A DNA stretch of 64,000 nt, taken from GCA-001735895 sp964488685. GTDB lineage: Bacteria; Pseudomonadota; Gammaproteobacteria; GCA-001735895. Below, one piece after another: positions 8,465-17,666 of this stretch. The notes beneath the pieces were generated by a model that was not told the DNA's origin, ran no database searches, and worked only from the letters and a program-made list of their open reading frames with translations. The stretch spans positions 1 to 64,000 of the forward strand of contig CAZAVY010000003.1 of assembly GCA_964488685.1 (NCBI GenBank), in the 5' to 3' direction. Position 1 is the first letter of the stretch; every line of letters begins with the position of its first letter. The position numbers were made by a program, and so were the translations under genes.

Positions 8465-10154
8465 CGAAAATCTCCCTGGGATCTGTATGCTTTAGTTTAA
8501 GCACTACTTTAAAGATTGAGCCCTCGCCGGGCACGCTTGTGGCAATCACGCTTCCACCATGGCGTTCGGCTATTTTACGAACCACCGCCAGCCCGACACC
8601 GGTTCCGTCGTAGTCGTTGCGACCATGCAGGCGTTGAAAAATCTCGAATATACGTTCGGCGTAATCCTGGTCGAAACCAATGCCATTGTCCTCTATCGAA
8701 ATGACACAACAGTCGCCGTCATTTTCGGAGGATGGAATGATTTCACTAGTAATACTGACCCTGGATTCTCGATTTTTGTCCCGGTATTTAATCGCATTCC
8801 CGACCAAATTCTGAAACAGTTGGCGCATTTGCAATGAATGAGCTTCTAACAAGGGCAGATCTTGATAACTGACCAGGCTGTTGGATTCATCGATCAGAAT
8901 CTCCAGGTCACCGAGTACGCCGTCAAGCACCTCATTGAGATCTACCAGCTCGTAGTTCCCCGATTGGGTGTCAATGCGGGAGAAACTAAGCAGATCATTG
9001 ATTAGAACACTCATTCGATTGGCCGCGAGACGCATTCGTTTGAGATAATCGCTTCCTTTATCCCCGAGCACATCGGCATACTTGCTCTCAAGCCGGTCCC
9101 CAAAGGACTGAATTTTCCGCAACGGCTCCTGCAGGTCGTGCGAGGCGATATAGGCAAATTTCTCCAGTTCTTCATTGGAACGCATCAACTCTTTTTCTCT
9201 CAGTAATAGTTTGCGCTCTATCTGTTTCCTGCTCCGAATCTCTTCTTTAGCACTTACGATGGCCTTGCGTAATGCATTCCCAACATACTCTTCCTTCTTG
9301 AAAACCACATACATACTGGCCAGTAAACCGATCAATACACAAATATAACTGACTTTTTTTAGGCTATGGGCCATATCAAATTCGTAATCGAATAACACAC
9401 CGGAGTGCGACATAAATACAACCTGGCTGACCAGGCCAATAATCAGGGAAAGAACTATCCAATGCTCGAAGTGATCGGTCTTCCATTCGCCCTTGCGGAA
9501 ATAACCGACCAACGCTACCAGGAAAAAAATTCCGGGAACGAACTCTTCAGGGCGATGAAAGAATAATTCCGGGTAATAAGCACGGGGGAGCGAAAAGAAA
9601 ACAAAAAAACAGAAACAAAACAATGTAAAGGCGGCGGTTCCAAGATAAACCGTCCTTTCCGAATTCTGGCCCGAAACTCCTATTTTCGATTCCCGCACCC
9701 AGATTGCCCAGCTCAACACCATCATTACCGATAAAAACAATCGGGATGCTACCCAGCTCCAGGGGATCAAATGAGGCAATTCCGACGGCATCATCGGCTT
9801 GAAGTAAGCCGATGTAACAATTGCATGAAATCCATCCAGCGTCGCCGTACCTAAAAATCCAACACCAATCAACAATATTATACTGTTCTTGCGACTGTAA
9901 TAGCGTACCAGTGCCATCACCCCCACGAGGGCGGCCAGCATCGTGGCCATGGTTTCCATAATGGTATGCAATGTCGCACTACCGCGCCAGTTGGCGACCT
10001 CCTCGACGCTATGCCCGTAAAACAGAAGGAGCGTAAACGCGAGCCCGACAACACAATAAACAACCGCTCGTGGATGCAGCCTGGCGACCGAAACCGGTGT
10101 ATTACTGCCGGGAATGGATTGTGGTATTGCTGAATCAGAAACTGAACTTGACAC
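8457..10154 (-). CDS. Membrane sensor histidine kinase with MASE3-like N-terminal domain
   Basis: An inner-membrane kinase of about 565 residues. Residues about 30-285 hold seven or eight membrane segments resembling the MASE3 sensory domain (LHTIMETMATMLAALVGVMA and the following segments). A coiled coil (about 295-335) leads to HisKA with phospho-acceptor H339 in YIASHDLQEPLRK. The ATPase domain has NLVGNAIKY, DNGIGF and GTGVGLAVV. I chose the GTG at 10154 because GGAG (10161-10164) sits 6 bases before it; a TTG 12 codons upstream has no such site. It heads a three-gene cassette with a receiver and a GGDEF-EAL regulator. The signal is unknown. Confidence 0.88.
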   Translation of the reverse strand: MSSSVSDSAIPQSIPGSNTPVSVARLHPRAVVYCVVGLAFTLLLFYGHSVEEVANWRGSATLHTIMETMATMLAALVGVMALVRYYSRKNSIILLIGVGFLGTATLDGFHAIVTSAYFKPMMPSELPHLIPWSWVASRLFLSVMMVLSWAIWVRESKIGVSGQNSERTVYLGTAAFTLFCFCFFVFFSLPRAYYPELFFHRPEEFVPGIFFLVALVGYFRKGEWKTDHFEHWIVLSLIIGLVSQVVFMSHSGVLFDYEFDMAHSLKKVSYICVLIGLLASMYVVFKKEEYVGNALRKAIVSAKEEIRSRKQIERKLLLREKELMRSNEELEKFAYIASHDLQEPLRKIQSFGDRLESKYADVLGDKGSDYLKRMRLAANRMSVLINDLLSFSRIDTQSGNYELVDLNEVLDGVLGDLEILIDESNSLVSYQDLPLLEAHSLQMRQLFQNLVGNAIKYRDKNRESRVSITSEIIPSSENDGDCCVISIEDNGIGFDQDYAERIFEIFQRLHGRNDYDGTGVGLAVVRKIAERHGGSVIATSVPGEGSIFKVVLKLKHTDPREIFDD

Positions 10155-10507
10155 TATATTCTCCAGCCGGCAATGAATATCAAATCTCAACCAAAATGTT
10201 GAAATGGTTATGCATCAATAGACTAGAGGCCGGTTAATCCATAACTGGATTTGCTATCCTTCAATCCTGTCCAACACCAGGCAGTATCAGCATAGGTAAT
10301 TAGTCGGCGACTAGATTAAAAACTTTAGTCCTGATTTTACCGTGGAAATATCATAAATCTGCACAGCATGCCACGCTCCAACCGAAGCGCCGGTAAACAA
10401 TATTTTCAATCGACCACAGCCAATAAATTTGACGCTGGATTTGAGCTGTGCACATCCTTATACTCGCGCCTGTTTGCAAGCTAATACCACTAACAGAGGC
10501 TCGCCTG
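10155..10507. other. Intergenic region between divergent kinase and PF13769-type genes
   Basis: About 350 bases, AT-richer than the surrounding genes, with no open frame that looks coding. It must hold promoters for both flanking genes, but no convincing -35/-10 pair stands out. A short stretch at 10340-10365 (GGAAATATCATAAATCTGC) resembles one arm of the palindromic element seen elsewhere, without a matching second arm. Confidence 0.4.
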
Positions 10508-10804
10508 ATGGCTAAACTCACAACTGTATACTGGCGCGATATCCCGGCGCAGGTCATTGCCCGGGAACGACGCGACACCGCCAAACTCGTGCTCAGCGAA
10601 CGCTTTGCCGAGGCCATCGACAAGGCTGCGATGCGGGCCCAAATGGCGGCCACCGACGCCTACCTGGAACAATGGCGACGCGAAGTGGCCAACTGTGGCA
10701 AAGATTTGCAGGCAGCGGTGGTTGAAGCTGCTGAAAAACTCGAGCAAGACTTTGACGACGCACGCCTCGAAACGCTGATCAGCAATGGCGGTAACACCAC
10801 CTGA
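10508..10804 (+). CDS. Small conserved protein of the 'virulence factor' family (PF13769-type)
   Basis: A 98-residue soluble protein. The opening MAKLTTVYWRDIPAQVIARE and the stretch LSERFAEAIDKAAMRA match a small conserved proteobacterial family labelled 'virulence factor' in Pfam. The biochemical role is not established, and in other genomes the family often sits by C1/folate or methyltransferase genes. Here it has no such neighbour. I chose ATG 10508 because the family motif begins there; 20 extra upstream codons have no conservation that I recognise. It is convergent with the broken SRAP gene. Confidence 0.75.
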   Translation: MAKLTTVYWRDIPAQVIARERRDTAKLVLSERFAEAIDKAAMRAQMAATDAYLEQWRREVANCGKDLQAAVVEAAEKLEQDFDDARLETLISNGGNTT

Positions 10805-10828
10805 TTCAGTATTTATCGCAAGGTTGTA

Positions 10829-10867
10829 CGAGGAACGCATTTTTGCCCGTCAAAAATGTTTTCCTCG
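10829..10867. terminator. Strong hairpin between convergent genes
   Basis: A 17-base stem with two mismatches and a 5-base loop: CGAGGAACGCATTTTTG, loop CCCGT, CAAAAATGTTTTCCTCG. It lies 24 bases after the stop of the PF13769-type gene and 38 bases from the end of the convergent SRAP frame. The arms contain A and T runs, so it could act as a bidirectional terminator, although no separate T tract follows. Confidence 0.5.
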
Positions 10868-10905
10868 CACCCTGTTTAAAGAACATCGCAGCAGGATGAC
10901 GGGAT

Positions 10906-11553
10906 CTACTCTTGAGGTTTGATCAGACCCGGGCCTTCGTTGCGGGAATTGCTGACGGTGCTGTTAACCGCATAGGTTTGGTACTCCGGTGCGGTATCGC
11001 GCAACAAGCGATCGGCTTCTTCGGTTTAATCAGAACTGCAATCGAGCCACGCCTCGTAGTCCGATGGCGCGATGTACACCGGCATGCGGTGATGCAGCGC
11101 CCGAATCTCGCCCCGGGCCCCGGTCGTCAGTACCGCGCAGGACTGAATTTCATTACCCTCGGCATCCTGCCAGTGTTCCCAGATTGCCGCCATCGAAAAC
11201 AACTGCTTGTCGATGTGACAACAATAGGGTTGTTTGCGTCCATCTTCGAGGCGCCATTCGTAAAACCCGTTCGCCGGCAGCAGGCAGCGCCGACGTTTGT
11301 AAGCGTTGCGAAACGAGGGTTTTTCGGCAACGGTTTCGGCGCGCGCGTTAAACATGCGGTTGCCGAAGGTGACGTCCTTTGCCCAGGACGGTACTAAACC
11401 CCAGCGATATAAATGAATTTTTTCATCGCAATGCGCCAACACCGGAGTGGTCGGGGCAATGTTGTAACGCGGCGCGAACATGTCGGGTGGTGGTGCGTTG
11501 TAATGCTCGACGATATCGCCCGCCCGGGCATCGAGGAAAAACCGCCCACACAT
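10906..11553 (-). pseudogene. SRAP-domain (YedK/HMCES-like) gene interrupted by an in-frame TAA
   Basis: SRAP proteins shield abasic sites in single-stranded DNA by a covalent bond through the N-terminal Cys2. Here MCGRFF gives Cys2, and the active-site residues N31 (YNIAPT), E99 (FYEW) and the His in LHHRMP are all present. After EAWLDCSSD (codon 175) a TAA at 11026-11028 stops the frame. The same frame then continues for 39 codons to TAG at 10906 (TEEADRLLRD then YAVNSTVSNSRNEGPGL), which is the normal SRAP C-terminus. No base shift is needed. It is either a recent nonsense mutation, a truncated but active protein, a sequencing error, or read-through. Confidence 0.85.
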
Positions 11554-11625
11554 GTCACCCTCCAAATCGACTTTAAAATTGACGAGAAAACCGCATAATA
11601 GCGCAGATTCAATCACCCGATACAA

Positions 11626-13491
11626 ATGCCACTACTACAGGTTAAAAATCTCCACCATAGCTACGGTGACGAAACGCTGCTCGATAATGTCAGCCTGACC
11701 CTGGAAGCGGATGAGAGGCTATGCCTGGTGGGACGCAACGGCAGCGGCAAATCCACCTTGTTAAAAATTCTCGCAGGCGATATCAAGGTCGATAGCGGTG
11801 AAATTATTCATGCTTCGGAGCTGCGCATCTCCGAGCTCGAACAAGAGGTTCCTGCGAACTTCGCGGGTAGCGTTTACGATTGTATTGCCCAGGGAATCGG
11901 CAGGCTCGCCGGAGTCATCACCCATTGGCACGACGCGGCGCTGGAATCGATCACTAACCCTGATGCACTTGATCGCATGCAAGGTTTTCAAGATCAGATA
12001 GAGGCGCACAACGCCTGGAACCTCGAAACCCGGATTTCGAGCACCATCTCGCGTCTCTGCCTGTCCCCCGATCAGGCTTTTGATGAGCTTTCCGGTGGTA
12101 TGAAACGCCGTACTTTGCTCGGCCGGGCACTGGTTGGCGAACCCGACTTACTGTTGCTCGACGAACCCACCAATCATCTCGATATCGATTCAATCCGGTG
12201 GCTCGAAAACCTGTTACTGGGATTCAAGGGTAGTCTCGTATTCATAACCCATGACCGCGATTTTCTGCAACGTCTTGCCACTCGTATAATCGACCTCGAC
12301 CGGGGCCAGTTGACAAGTTGGCCGGGTGACTACCGTAAATACCTCGAATCACGTGCCGCTCAACTGGAGACCGAATCCCGGCACAACGCCTTGTTTGACA
12401 AGAAGCTGGCACAGGAAGAAACCTGGATCAGGCAGGGTATCAAGGCGCGGCGCACCCGCAACGAGGGTCGGGTGCGGGCCTTGCAGAAGATGCGCGAGCA
12501 GCGCGCCCAACGCCGCGAGCGTAGCGCTACCGCCAGAATAACGGCATTACAGGCAACCGCTTCGGGCAAGATCGTAATCGAAGCCGAAAATCTCAAATTT
12601 GCCTGGGAAGGCCGGCAGGTCATCGATGATTTCAGTTGCAGGATCATACGCGGCGAAAAAATAGGCATACTCGGTGCCAACGGCTGTGGCAAGTCGACGC
12701 TGATTCAATTATTGCTCGGTGAACTAACCCCGCAAGCGGGATCGGTCAAAACCGGAACCCGGCTCGAAGTCGCTTATTTCGATCAGCACCGCGAAACCCT
12801 GGATCCGCAAAAGTCGGTACGCGACAATCTCGCGACGTCCGCCGATCAGGTTACGATCAATGGTCGCTGCCGTCACGTTGTGGGCTATCTTAAAGATTTT
12901 CTGTTCAGCGAAAAATCGATCCATATGCCGGTCAAGGCATTGTCCGGTGGTGAGCGCAATCGCCTATTACTGGCGCGCCTGTTTACGCGTTCGTTCAATT
13001 TACTGGTGATGGACGAACCCACCAACGACCTCGATATCGAAACCCTGGAGTTGCTCGAAGAGTTGCTGGTCGAATTCAGCGGCACGCTGCTACTGGTCAG
13101 TCACGATCGCGAGTTCATCGACAATACCGTTACCAGTACCCTGGTATTCGAAGCGCCCGGCGTAGTCAACGAGTACGTTGGTGGTTACCGGGACTGGCTG
13201 CGACAGGCAACCCCTTCCAGTCCGGCGCTTGATAAATCGACGCTGAAAGCAAAAACAATACGCGTTACGGACAAACCCGGCTCGAACCATAAAGAACTGA
13301 GCGACCTGCCCGGCAAGATCGAGCAACTGGAAATCAAAATCGAAACCTTGCAGCTGAATACCGGTTCCCCGGATTTTTACCAGCAAGATGCCGGGGTGAC
13401 ACGCGCACAGCAGCAGGAGTTGCAACGATTCGAGGCCGAGTTGAAGGATTTATATCAACGTTGGGAAGACCTCGAAAATCACGATGGATAA
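11626..13491 (+). CDS. uup: ABC-F family ATPase, Uup-like
   Basis: A soluble 621-residue protein with two ABC domains and no membrane segments. Walker A motifs are GRNGSGKS (about 37-44) and GANGCGKS (second domain). Signatures are LSGGMKRR and LSGGERNR. Walker B motifs are LLLLDEPTNHLD and LLVMDEPTNDLD. A linker rich in Arg and Lys joins the domains, and a C-terminal coiled coil (about 560-620, EQLEIKIETLQ) is typical of Uup rather than EttA. ABC-F proteins act on ribosomes, and Uup also influences transposon excision and branched DNA. It diverges from the SRAP gene with about 70 bases between. Confidence 0.88.
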   Translation: MPLLQVKNLHHSYGDETLLDNVSLTLEADERLCLVGRNGSGKSTLLKILAGDIKVDSGEIIHASELRISELEQEVPANFAGSVYDCIAQGIGRLAGVITHWHDAALESITNPDALDRMQGFQDQIEAHNAWNLETRISSTISRLCLSPDQAFDELSGGMKRRTLLGRALVGEPDLLLLDEPTNHLDIDSIRWLENLLLGFKGSLVFITHDRDFLQRLATRIIDLDRGQLTSWPGDYRKYLESRAAQLETESRHNALFDKKLAQEETWIRQGIKARRTRNEGRVRALQKMREQRAQRRERSATARITALQATASGKIVIEAENLKFAWEGRQVIDDFSCRIIRGEKIGILGANGCGKSTLIQLLLGELTPQAGSVKTGTRLEVAYFDQHRETLDPQKSVRDNLATSADQVTINGRCRHVVGYLKDFLFSEKSIHMPVKALSGGERNRLLLARLFTRSFNLLVMDEPTNDLDIETLELLEELLVEFSGTLLLVSHDREFIDNTVTSTLVFEAPGVVNEYVGGYRDWLRQATPSSPALDKSTLKAKTIRVTDKPGSNHKELSDLPGKIEQLEIKIETLQLNTGSPDFYQQDAGVTRAQQQELQRFEAELKDLYQRWEDLENHDG

Positions 13492-13551
13492 TGTCTTTCC
13501 AGACCTGGACCAGTCCCAGAATTGGGTGCAGAATTGTACCGATAGTGGATT

Positions 13552-15105
13552 TTGATCAGACATTATTACTTGCTGTCGGTTGTAGTGCTGCTGACCGGTT
13601 GTGCCGGTTTGGCTCCCGTTGCCGATCGGCCGGAGTCATTCGCGTTTCAGGATACCGTGACCACACAAATAGGCAGAACAGTGCAAAGTAAGTTGGCCCG
13701 GCACCCTGGGCTGTCCGGTTTCTATCTGCTTACCGATGGCCACGATGCTTTCGCCGCCAGATGGATCCTGGCGTCCCACGCTGAACGCAGCATCGACGCG
13801 CAATACTACCTGTTGCACGACGACCGGCTGGGTCATTTGTTTATCGATATGTTGCTGCAAGCTGCCGATCGCGGAGTACGGGTTCGCCTGTTGGTGGATG
13901 ATATGTCGCTTAACGGGAAAAAAGATATCGACGCGGCTGCGCTCGACACCCATCCGGGGGTCGAAATCCGTGTGTTTAATCCCTTTCATCGTGGCGTCGG
14001 CCGCTGGATTCAGTTTTTATCCCGCTATGGCGAAGTAACGCGGCGCATGCATAACAAGTCGTTCACCATCGACAATCAAATAACGGTTATCGGTGGACGC
14101 AATATTGGTAACGAGTATTTCGAGGCTGACCCCGACCTGATTTTTACAGACCTCGATGTGCTCGCCATCGGTCCCGTTGTGGACCAGGTTTCAGCAACAT
14201 TCGACCTCTACTGGAACGCTCCGCTCAGTTACCCGATAAGGTCTCTGGTAAAAAAGAAATCAGGGCTGGAACAATTGGCAAAGACACGGCAGGCACTAGC
14301 AAAAATTCTGGCACAACATAAGAATATCGAATATCTAAAAACCCTGGGGCAAGGCAACCTGGCCGTCGCCATCTCTAATCGCAGTATTAAATATGACTGG
14401 GGCAAGGCAAAGGTGGTTTTCGATGACCCTGCCAAAATCACCGCTGATCGGAAACGGGTCGACCTCAATCTCAGCACCCAGCTAAAACCCTACACCGATT
14501 CGATTGCAAAGGAACTGACCATTTTTTCACCCTATTTTGTGCCGGGTAAGAAAGGCTTGGAAAATCTGCGAGGTTTGCGTCACCGCGGTGTGCGGATTCG
14601 TGTATTGACAAATTCACTGGCCTCCACCGATGTTCCCCTGGTCCATGCCGGTTACGCCCGCTATCGCAAAGACCTGCTTCGGGCCGGTATCGAACTGTAC
14701 GAAATCGATAAAAAGCTGACACGCTGGCAGCGACGCCAGAAAAAGGGTCTCAGCGGTTCTTCCAAATCGAGTTTGCACGCCAAGTCTTTTGTCATCGATC
14801 GCGAGCGTGTGTTCATCGGCTCGATGAATATGGACCCGCGCTCAATCGTCGAAAATACCGAGCTCGGCATGATGATCGAATCTCCGGAAATTGCGATCAG
14901 GTTGAATCAATGGTTTGATACCTATGTCGCAGACTCGGCCTTCCGCCTCGCCCTCGGCACCAATGACAAGGGCCATGAAATAGTGGTTTGGCGGCGCGAA
15001 CTGGAAGGCGCTGCCAGGATTTACACGACCGAACCCAACACCGGATTCTGGCGCCGTCTTTGGGTTGGATTCATGAGATTATTCGTGATTGAGTCACAGT
15101 TGTAA
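13552..15105 (+). CDS. Phospholipase D family lipoprotein (ClsC/YmdC-like cardiolipin synthase)
   Basis: A 517-residue envelope protein with two HKD motifs: MHNKSFTID (H167, K169, D174) with GGRNIGNEYF, and LHAKSFVID (H409, K411, D416) with GSMNMDPRS. This pair and the length match the ClsC/YmdC type of cardiolipin synthase, which joins phosphatidylglycerol and phosphatidylethanolamine. A short signal ends in lipobox LTGC (Cys17), so it is predicted to be lipid-anchored. The start is TTG: the upstream frame closes three codons earlier, and no ATG gives the signal peptide. It stands alone between the ABC-F gene and the pcnB operon. Confidence 0.82.
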   Translation: MIRHYYLLSVVVLLTGCAGLAPVADRPESFAFQDTVTTQIGRTVQSKLARHPGLSGFYLLTDGHDAFAARWILASHAERSIDAQYYLLHDDRLGHLFIDMLLQAADRGVRVRLLVDDMSLNGKKDIDAAALDTHPGVEIRVFNPFHRGVGRWIQFLSRYGEVTRRMHNKSFTIDNQITVIGGRNIGNEYFEADPDLIFTDLDVLAIGPVVDQVSATFDLYWNAPLSYPIRSLVKKKSGLEQLAKTRQALAKILAQHKNIEYLKTLGQGNLAVAISNRSIKYDWGKAKVVFDDPAKITADRKRVDLNLSTQLKPYTDSIAKELTIFSPYFVPGKKGLENLRGLRHRGVRIRVLTNSLASTDVPLVHAGYARYRKDLLRAGIELYEIDKKLTRWQRRQKKGLSGSSKSSLHAKSFVIDRERVFIGSMNMDPRSIVENTELGMMIESPEIAIRLNQWFDTYVADSAFRLALGTNDKGHEIVVWRRELEGAARIYTTEPNTGFWRRLWVGFMRLFVIESQL

Positions 15106-15232
15106 GCCTTGTAGTCGGAACTCACCCGGGAAACTACCTACGGGGCGGAAATGCGCGCCAGGGTCAAACTAAACGCTACTTTCGCGGCCCGAAATGTTAT
15201 GATTGCGCCAATCTACAGGATCTAGCAACCGA

Positions 15233-16519
15233 GTGAACAATACCGAGGCAAACTCAGACAAATTAATCGTAATCCCCCGAAACCAGCACAACATTTCCAG
15301 GAAATCGATATCCGATTCCGCACTCAAGGTAATGTATAGACTGTCCAAATCAGGCCATCGCGCTTGTCTGGTAGGTGGGGGTGTACGTGATTTGCTGCTC
15401 AAAATTCAACCCAAGGATTTCGACATCGCCACCGATGCCACTCCCGAAGAGGTGCGCGGTCTGTTTAAAAACAGCCGGATCATCGGACGTCGATTTCGCC
15501 TGGTACACATTCGTTTCGGGCGTGACATCATCGAAGTCGCCACCTTTCGCGCGCATGCCGAAGATTCCACGAAAACCGAACTCGATACGCATGGACGCAT
15601 TTTGCGAGACAACACTTTCGGCGAAATCGAGGAAGACGCCCTGCGCCGTGACTTCACCATTAACGCTCTTTATTACGATATCCATGATTACTCGGTGTTC
15701 GATTATGTCGGTGGTCTGAAGGATATCGAAAACAATAAACTGCGCCTGATCGGTAATGCGGCAATACGCTACCAGGAGGACCCGGTACGGATGCTGCGCG
15801 CGGTGCGCTTTGCCGCCAAGCTCGATTTTGAAATCGAGTCATCCGCTGCCGGCGCAATCTTCGAATACGGTCACTTGCTTGCGGTCATCCCACCGGCGCG
15901 GATGTTCGATGAAGTCATAAAACTGTTCCACTCGGGTCGTGCGGTACGGGTGCTCGAGCTGTTGCGCGAATTCAATCTATTGAAATACCTGGTACCGGCC
16001 CTGGACGAATGGTTGCAGGGGGAACCCTGCGAAATGATGCTCGATTTTATTGACCAGTCGCTGGTCAACACCGATACCCGGGTCAACACCGACCAACCGG
16101 TGTCACCGGCTTTCATATTTGCAGTGCTACTCTGGCCGGTGGTGCAGCTACAGGCAAACCGGTTACAGCCGGATCGTCGGAAGATGATTCCGGCACTGGT
16201 CCAGGTCGGCGAAACCGTGATGAAGCGCCAGGTACGCCATATTTCGATCCCGCGGCGCTTCAGTCAAACGGCCCGGGAAATCTGGAGCTCACAACCCCGT
16301 TTTTTTCGCACCCAGGGCAAACAGCCGCAACGCATGATGGCTTACCCGGTGTTCCGGGCCGCCTATGATTTCATGTGCATTCAGGCGATGGTTGGCCTGG
16401 TACCACACCAACTGAGTCACTGGTGGACTGATTTCCAGCTTAAACAGGAAGTCGTTCCCAACCCGGAAGGTAAAAAAACGCAACGCTCACGACGGCGGCC
16501 GAGACGCAATGCCAACTGA
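15233..16519 (+). CDS. pcnB: Poly(A) polymerase I
   Basis: Adds poly(A) tails to RNA 3' ends, which promotes decay. The nucleotidyltransferase head has LVGGGVRDLLL and the metal-binding KDFDIAT. The segment IIGRRFRLVHIRFG is the signature that separates bacterial poly(A) polymerases from CCA-adding enzymes. EDALRRDFTINALYYD and the RNA-binding region RYQEDPVRMLRAVRFAAKL follow, and the tail is very basic (KKTQRSRRRPRRN). I chose GTG 15233 because the E. coli alignment begins near IPRNQHNISRK and AGGA lies 12 bases upstream; TTG 15203 is open too. It starts an operon and overlaps folK by 11 bases. Confidence 0.92.
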   Translation: MNNTEANSDKLIVIPRNQHNISRKSISDSALKVMYRLSKSGHRACLVGGGVRDLLLKIQPKDFDIATDATPEEVRGLFKNSRIIGRRFRLVHIRFGRDIIEVATFRAHAEDSTKTELDTHGRILRDNTFGEIEEDALRRDFTINALYYDIHDYSVFDYVGGLKDIENNKLRLIGNAAIRYQEDPVRMLRAVRFAAKLDFEIESSAAGAIFEYGHLLAVIPPARMFDEVIKLFHSGRAVRVLELLREFNLLKYLVPALDEWLQGEPCEMMLDFIDQSLVNTDTRVNTDQPVSPAFIFAVLLWPVVQLQANRLQPDRRKMIPALVQVGETVMKRQVRHISIPRRFSQTAREIWSSQPRFFRTQGKQPQRMMAYPVFRAAYDFMCIQAMVGLVPHQLSHWWTDFQLKQEVVPNPEGKKTQRSRRRPRRNAN

Positions 16520-17012
16520 AGAAGTTTTCATCGCACTCGGCAGCAATATCGGTGATTCAGCAACCATTGTCGAAGCAGCCATCACCGCGCTCGGAAAAAT
16601 TTCACGATGCAAGCTGCGGGGGCGCTCATCACTGTACCGCTGCGCCGCAATCGGCGATATCCCGCAAGATGACTATATCAATGCCGTCGCCAGGGTTGAT
16701 ACCAGTCTGGAACCATTGGCATTGTTACTCGAGTTGCAGGCCATCGAACACGCCTTTTACCGTCGGCGCGACCCGCAACAGCGCTGGGCGCCACGCACGC
16801 TGGATCTCGATATCATTCTGTTCGGTAATCGCAATATCAGCGACAGCCACCTGACGGTACCGCATGCCGAGTTTGCCAATCGTCGCTTTGTGCTCGAACC
16901 CATGTTTGAAATTGATGGCGATCGTTTCGTTACCGGACATGGCAGCCTGCGCTACCTGATAGACCAGGCCCCCGCAATTTCGATGCAAAAACTGACCGCG
17001 ATTAATGACTGA
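16509..17012 (+). CDS. folK: 2-amino-4-hydroxy-6-hydroxymethyldihydropteridine pyrophosphokinase
   Basis: Transfers pyrophosphate from ATP to 6-hydroxymethyl-dihydropterin in folate synthesis. The 167-residue protein shows the family start FIALGSNIGDS, the substrate-binding RSSLYRC, and the signature QRWAPRTLDLDIILFG with the metal-binding DLD. HAEFANRRFVLEPM closes the active site. It overlaps pcnB by 11 bases and the nucleoside kinase gene by 8 bases, so translation is probably coupled. The order pcnB-folK-panB-panC is widespread in gammaproteobacteria. Confidence 0.95.
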   Translation: MPTEEVFIALGSNIGDSATIVEAAITALGKISRCKLRGRSSLYRCAAIGDIPQDDYINAVARVDTSLEPLALLLELQAIEHAFYRRRDPQQRWAPRTLDLDIILFGNRNISDSHLTVPHAEFANRRFVLEPMFEIDGDRFVTGHGSLRYLIDQAPAISMQKLTAIND

Positions 17013-17652
17013 GCATTTTCGCTACATCGTCGTCGAGGGCCCGATCGGGGTCGGTAAGACCAGCCTCGCCAATCGGCTCGCCTACGAATTTAATAGCGAG
17101 TTGTTGCTGGAGAAGGCTGAAGACAACCCGTTTCTCGCGAGCTTCTATAAAAACCCGAGACAATACGCGCTGTCGGCTCAACTCCATTTCCTGCTGCAAC
17201 GCGCTCAACAGGTGCAGGAATTTCGTCAAACTGATATGTTTCACGGCTCCTACGTTGCCGATTTCATGGTAGACAAGGATCGTCTGTTTGCCCAGTTGAC
17301 GCTGAATAGCGATGAACTGGCACTTTACCAGCAGATCTATACGCATTTGACCCTGGACGCACCGAGGCCCGATCTGGTGATCTACCTACAGGCCCCGGTT
17401 GAAACACTACGCAACCGAATCACACGCAGGGGCATCGACTATGAACAGCAAATCAGGGCCGAATACCTGTCGCGTTTATCTGAATCCTATACCCGTTTTT
17501 TTTACGACTATGACGATAGCGCATTGCTGACCGTCAACACCCAGTCGGTCGACCTGATCAGCAATGCCGATGATTTCGGCGCTATCCTCGAGAAAATCAA
17601 TAATATCCATTCTGGACGTCATTATTTCAATCAGTCATCATTCGCGCTCTAA
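17005..17652 (+). CDS. Deoxynucleoside kinase family protein
   Basis: A 215-residue P-loop kinase of the dCK/dGK family that phosphorylates deoxynucleosides for salvage. The P-loop is VEGPIGVGKTSLANRL (Walker A residues about 12-19). The DKDRLFAQ segment corresponds to the base-sensing D/ERS-type region, and RNRITRRGIDYEQQI is the lid with its arginines. The exact nucleoside preference cannot be decided from sequence. It sits between folK and panB, overlapping folK by 8 bases, as found in a number of gammaproteobacteria. Confidence 0.85.
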   Translation: MTEHFRYIVVEGPIGVGKTSLANRLAYEFNSELLLEKAEDNPFLASFYKNPRQYALSAQLHFLLQRAQQVQEFRQTDMFHGSYVADFMVDKDRLFAQLTLNSDELALYQQIYTHLTLDAPRPDLVIYLQAPVETLRNRITRRGIDYEQQIRAEYLSRLSESYTRFFYDYDDSALLTVNTQSVDLISNADDFGAILEKINNIHSGRHYFNQSSFAL

Positions 17653-17666
17653 CTGGATGACATTGC

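Noticed and set aside
10340..10455. A fourth copy of the long palindromic element
   Set aside because: One stretch resembles an arm, and TGCACAGC/GCTGTGCA are inverted about 80 bases apart, but the full arms, order of blocks and length do not match.
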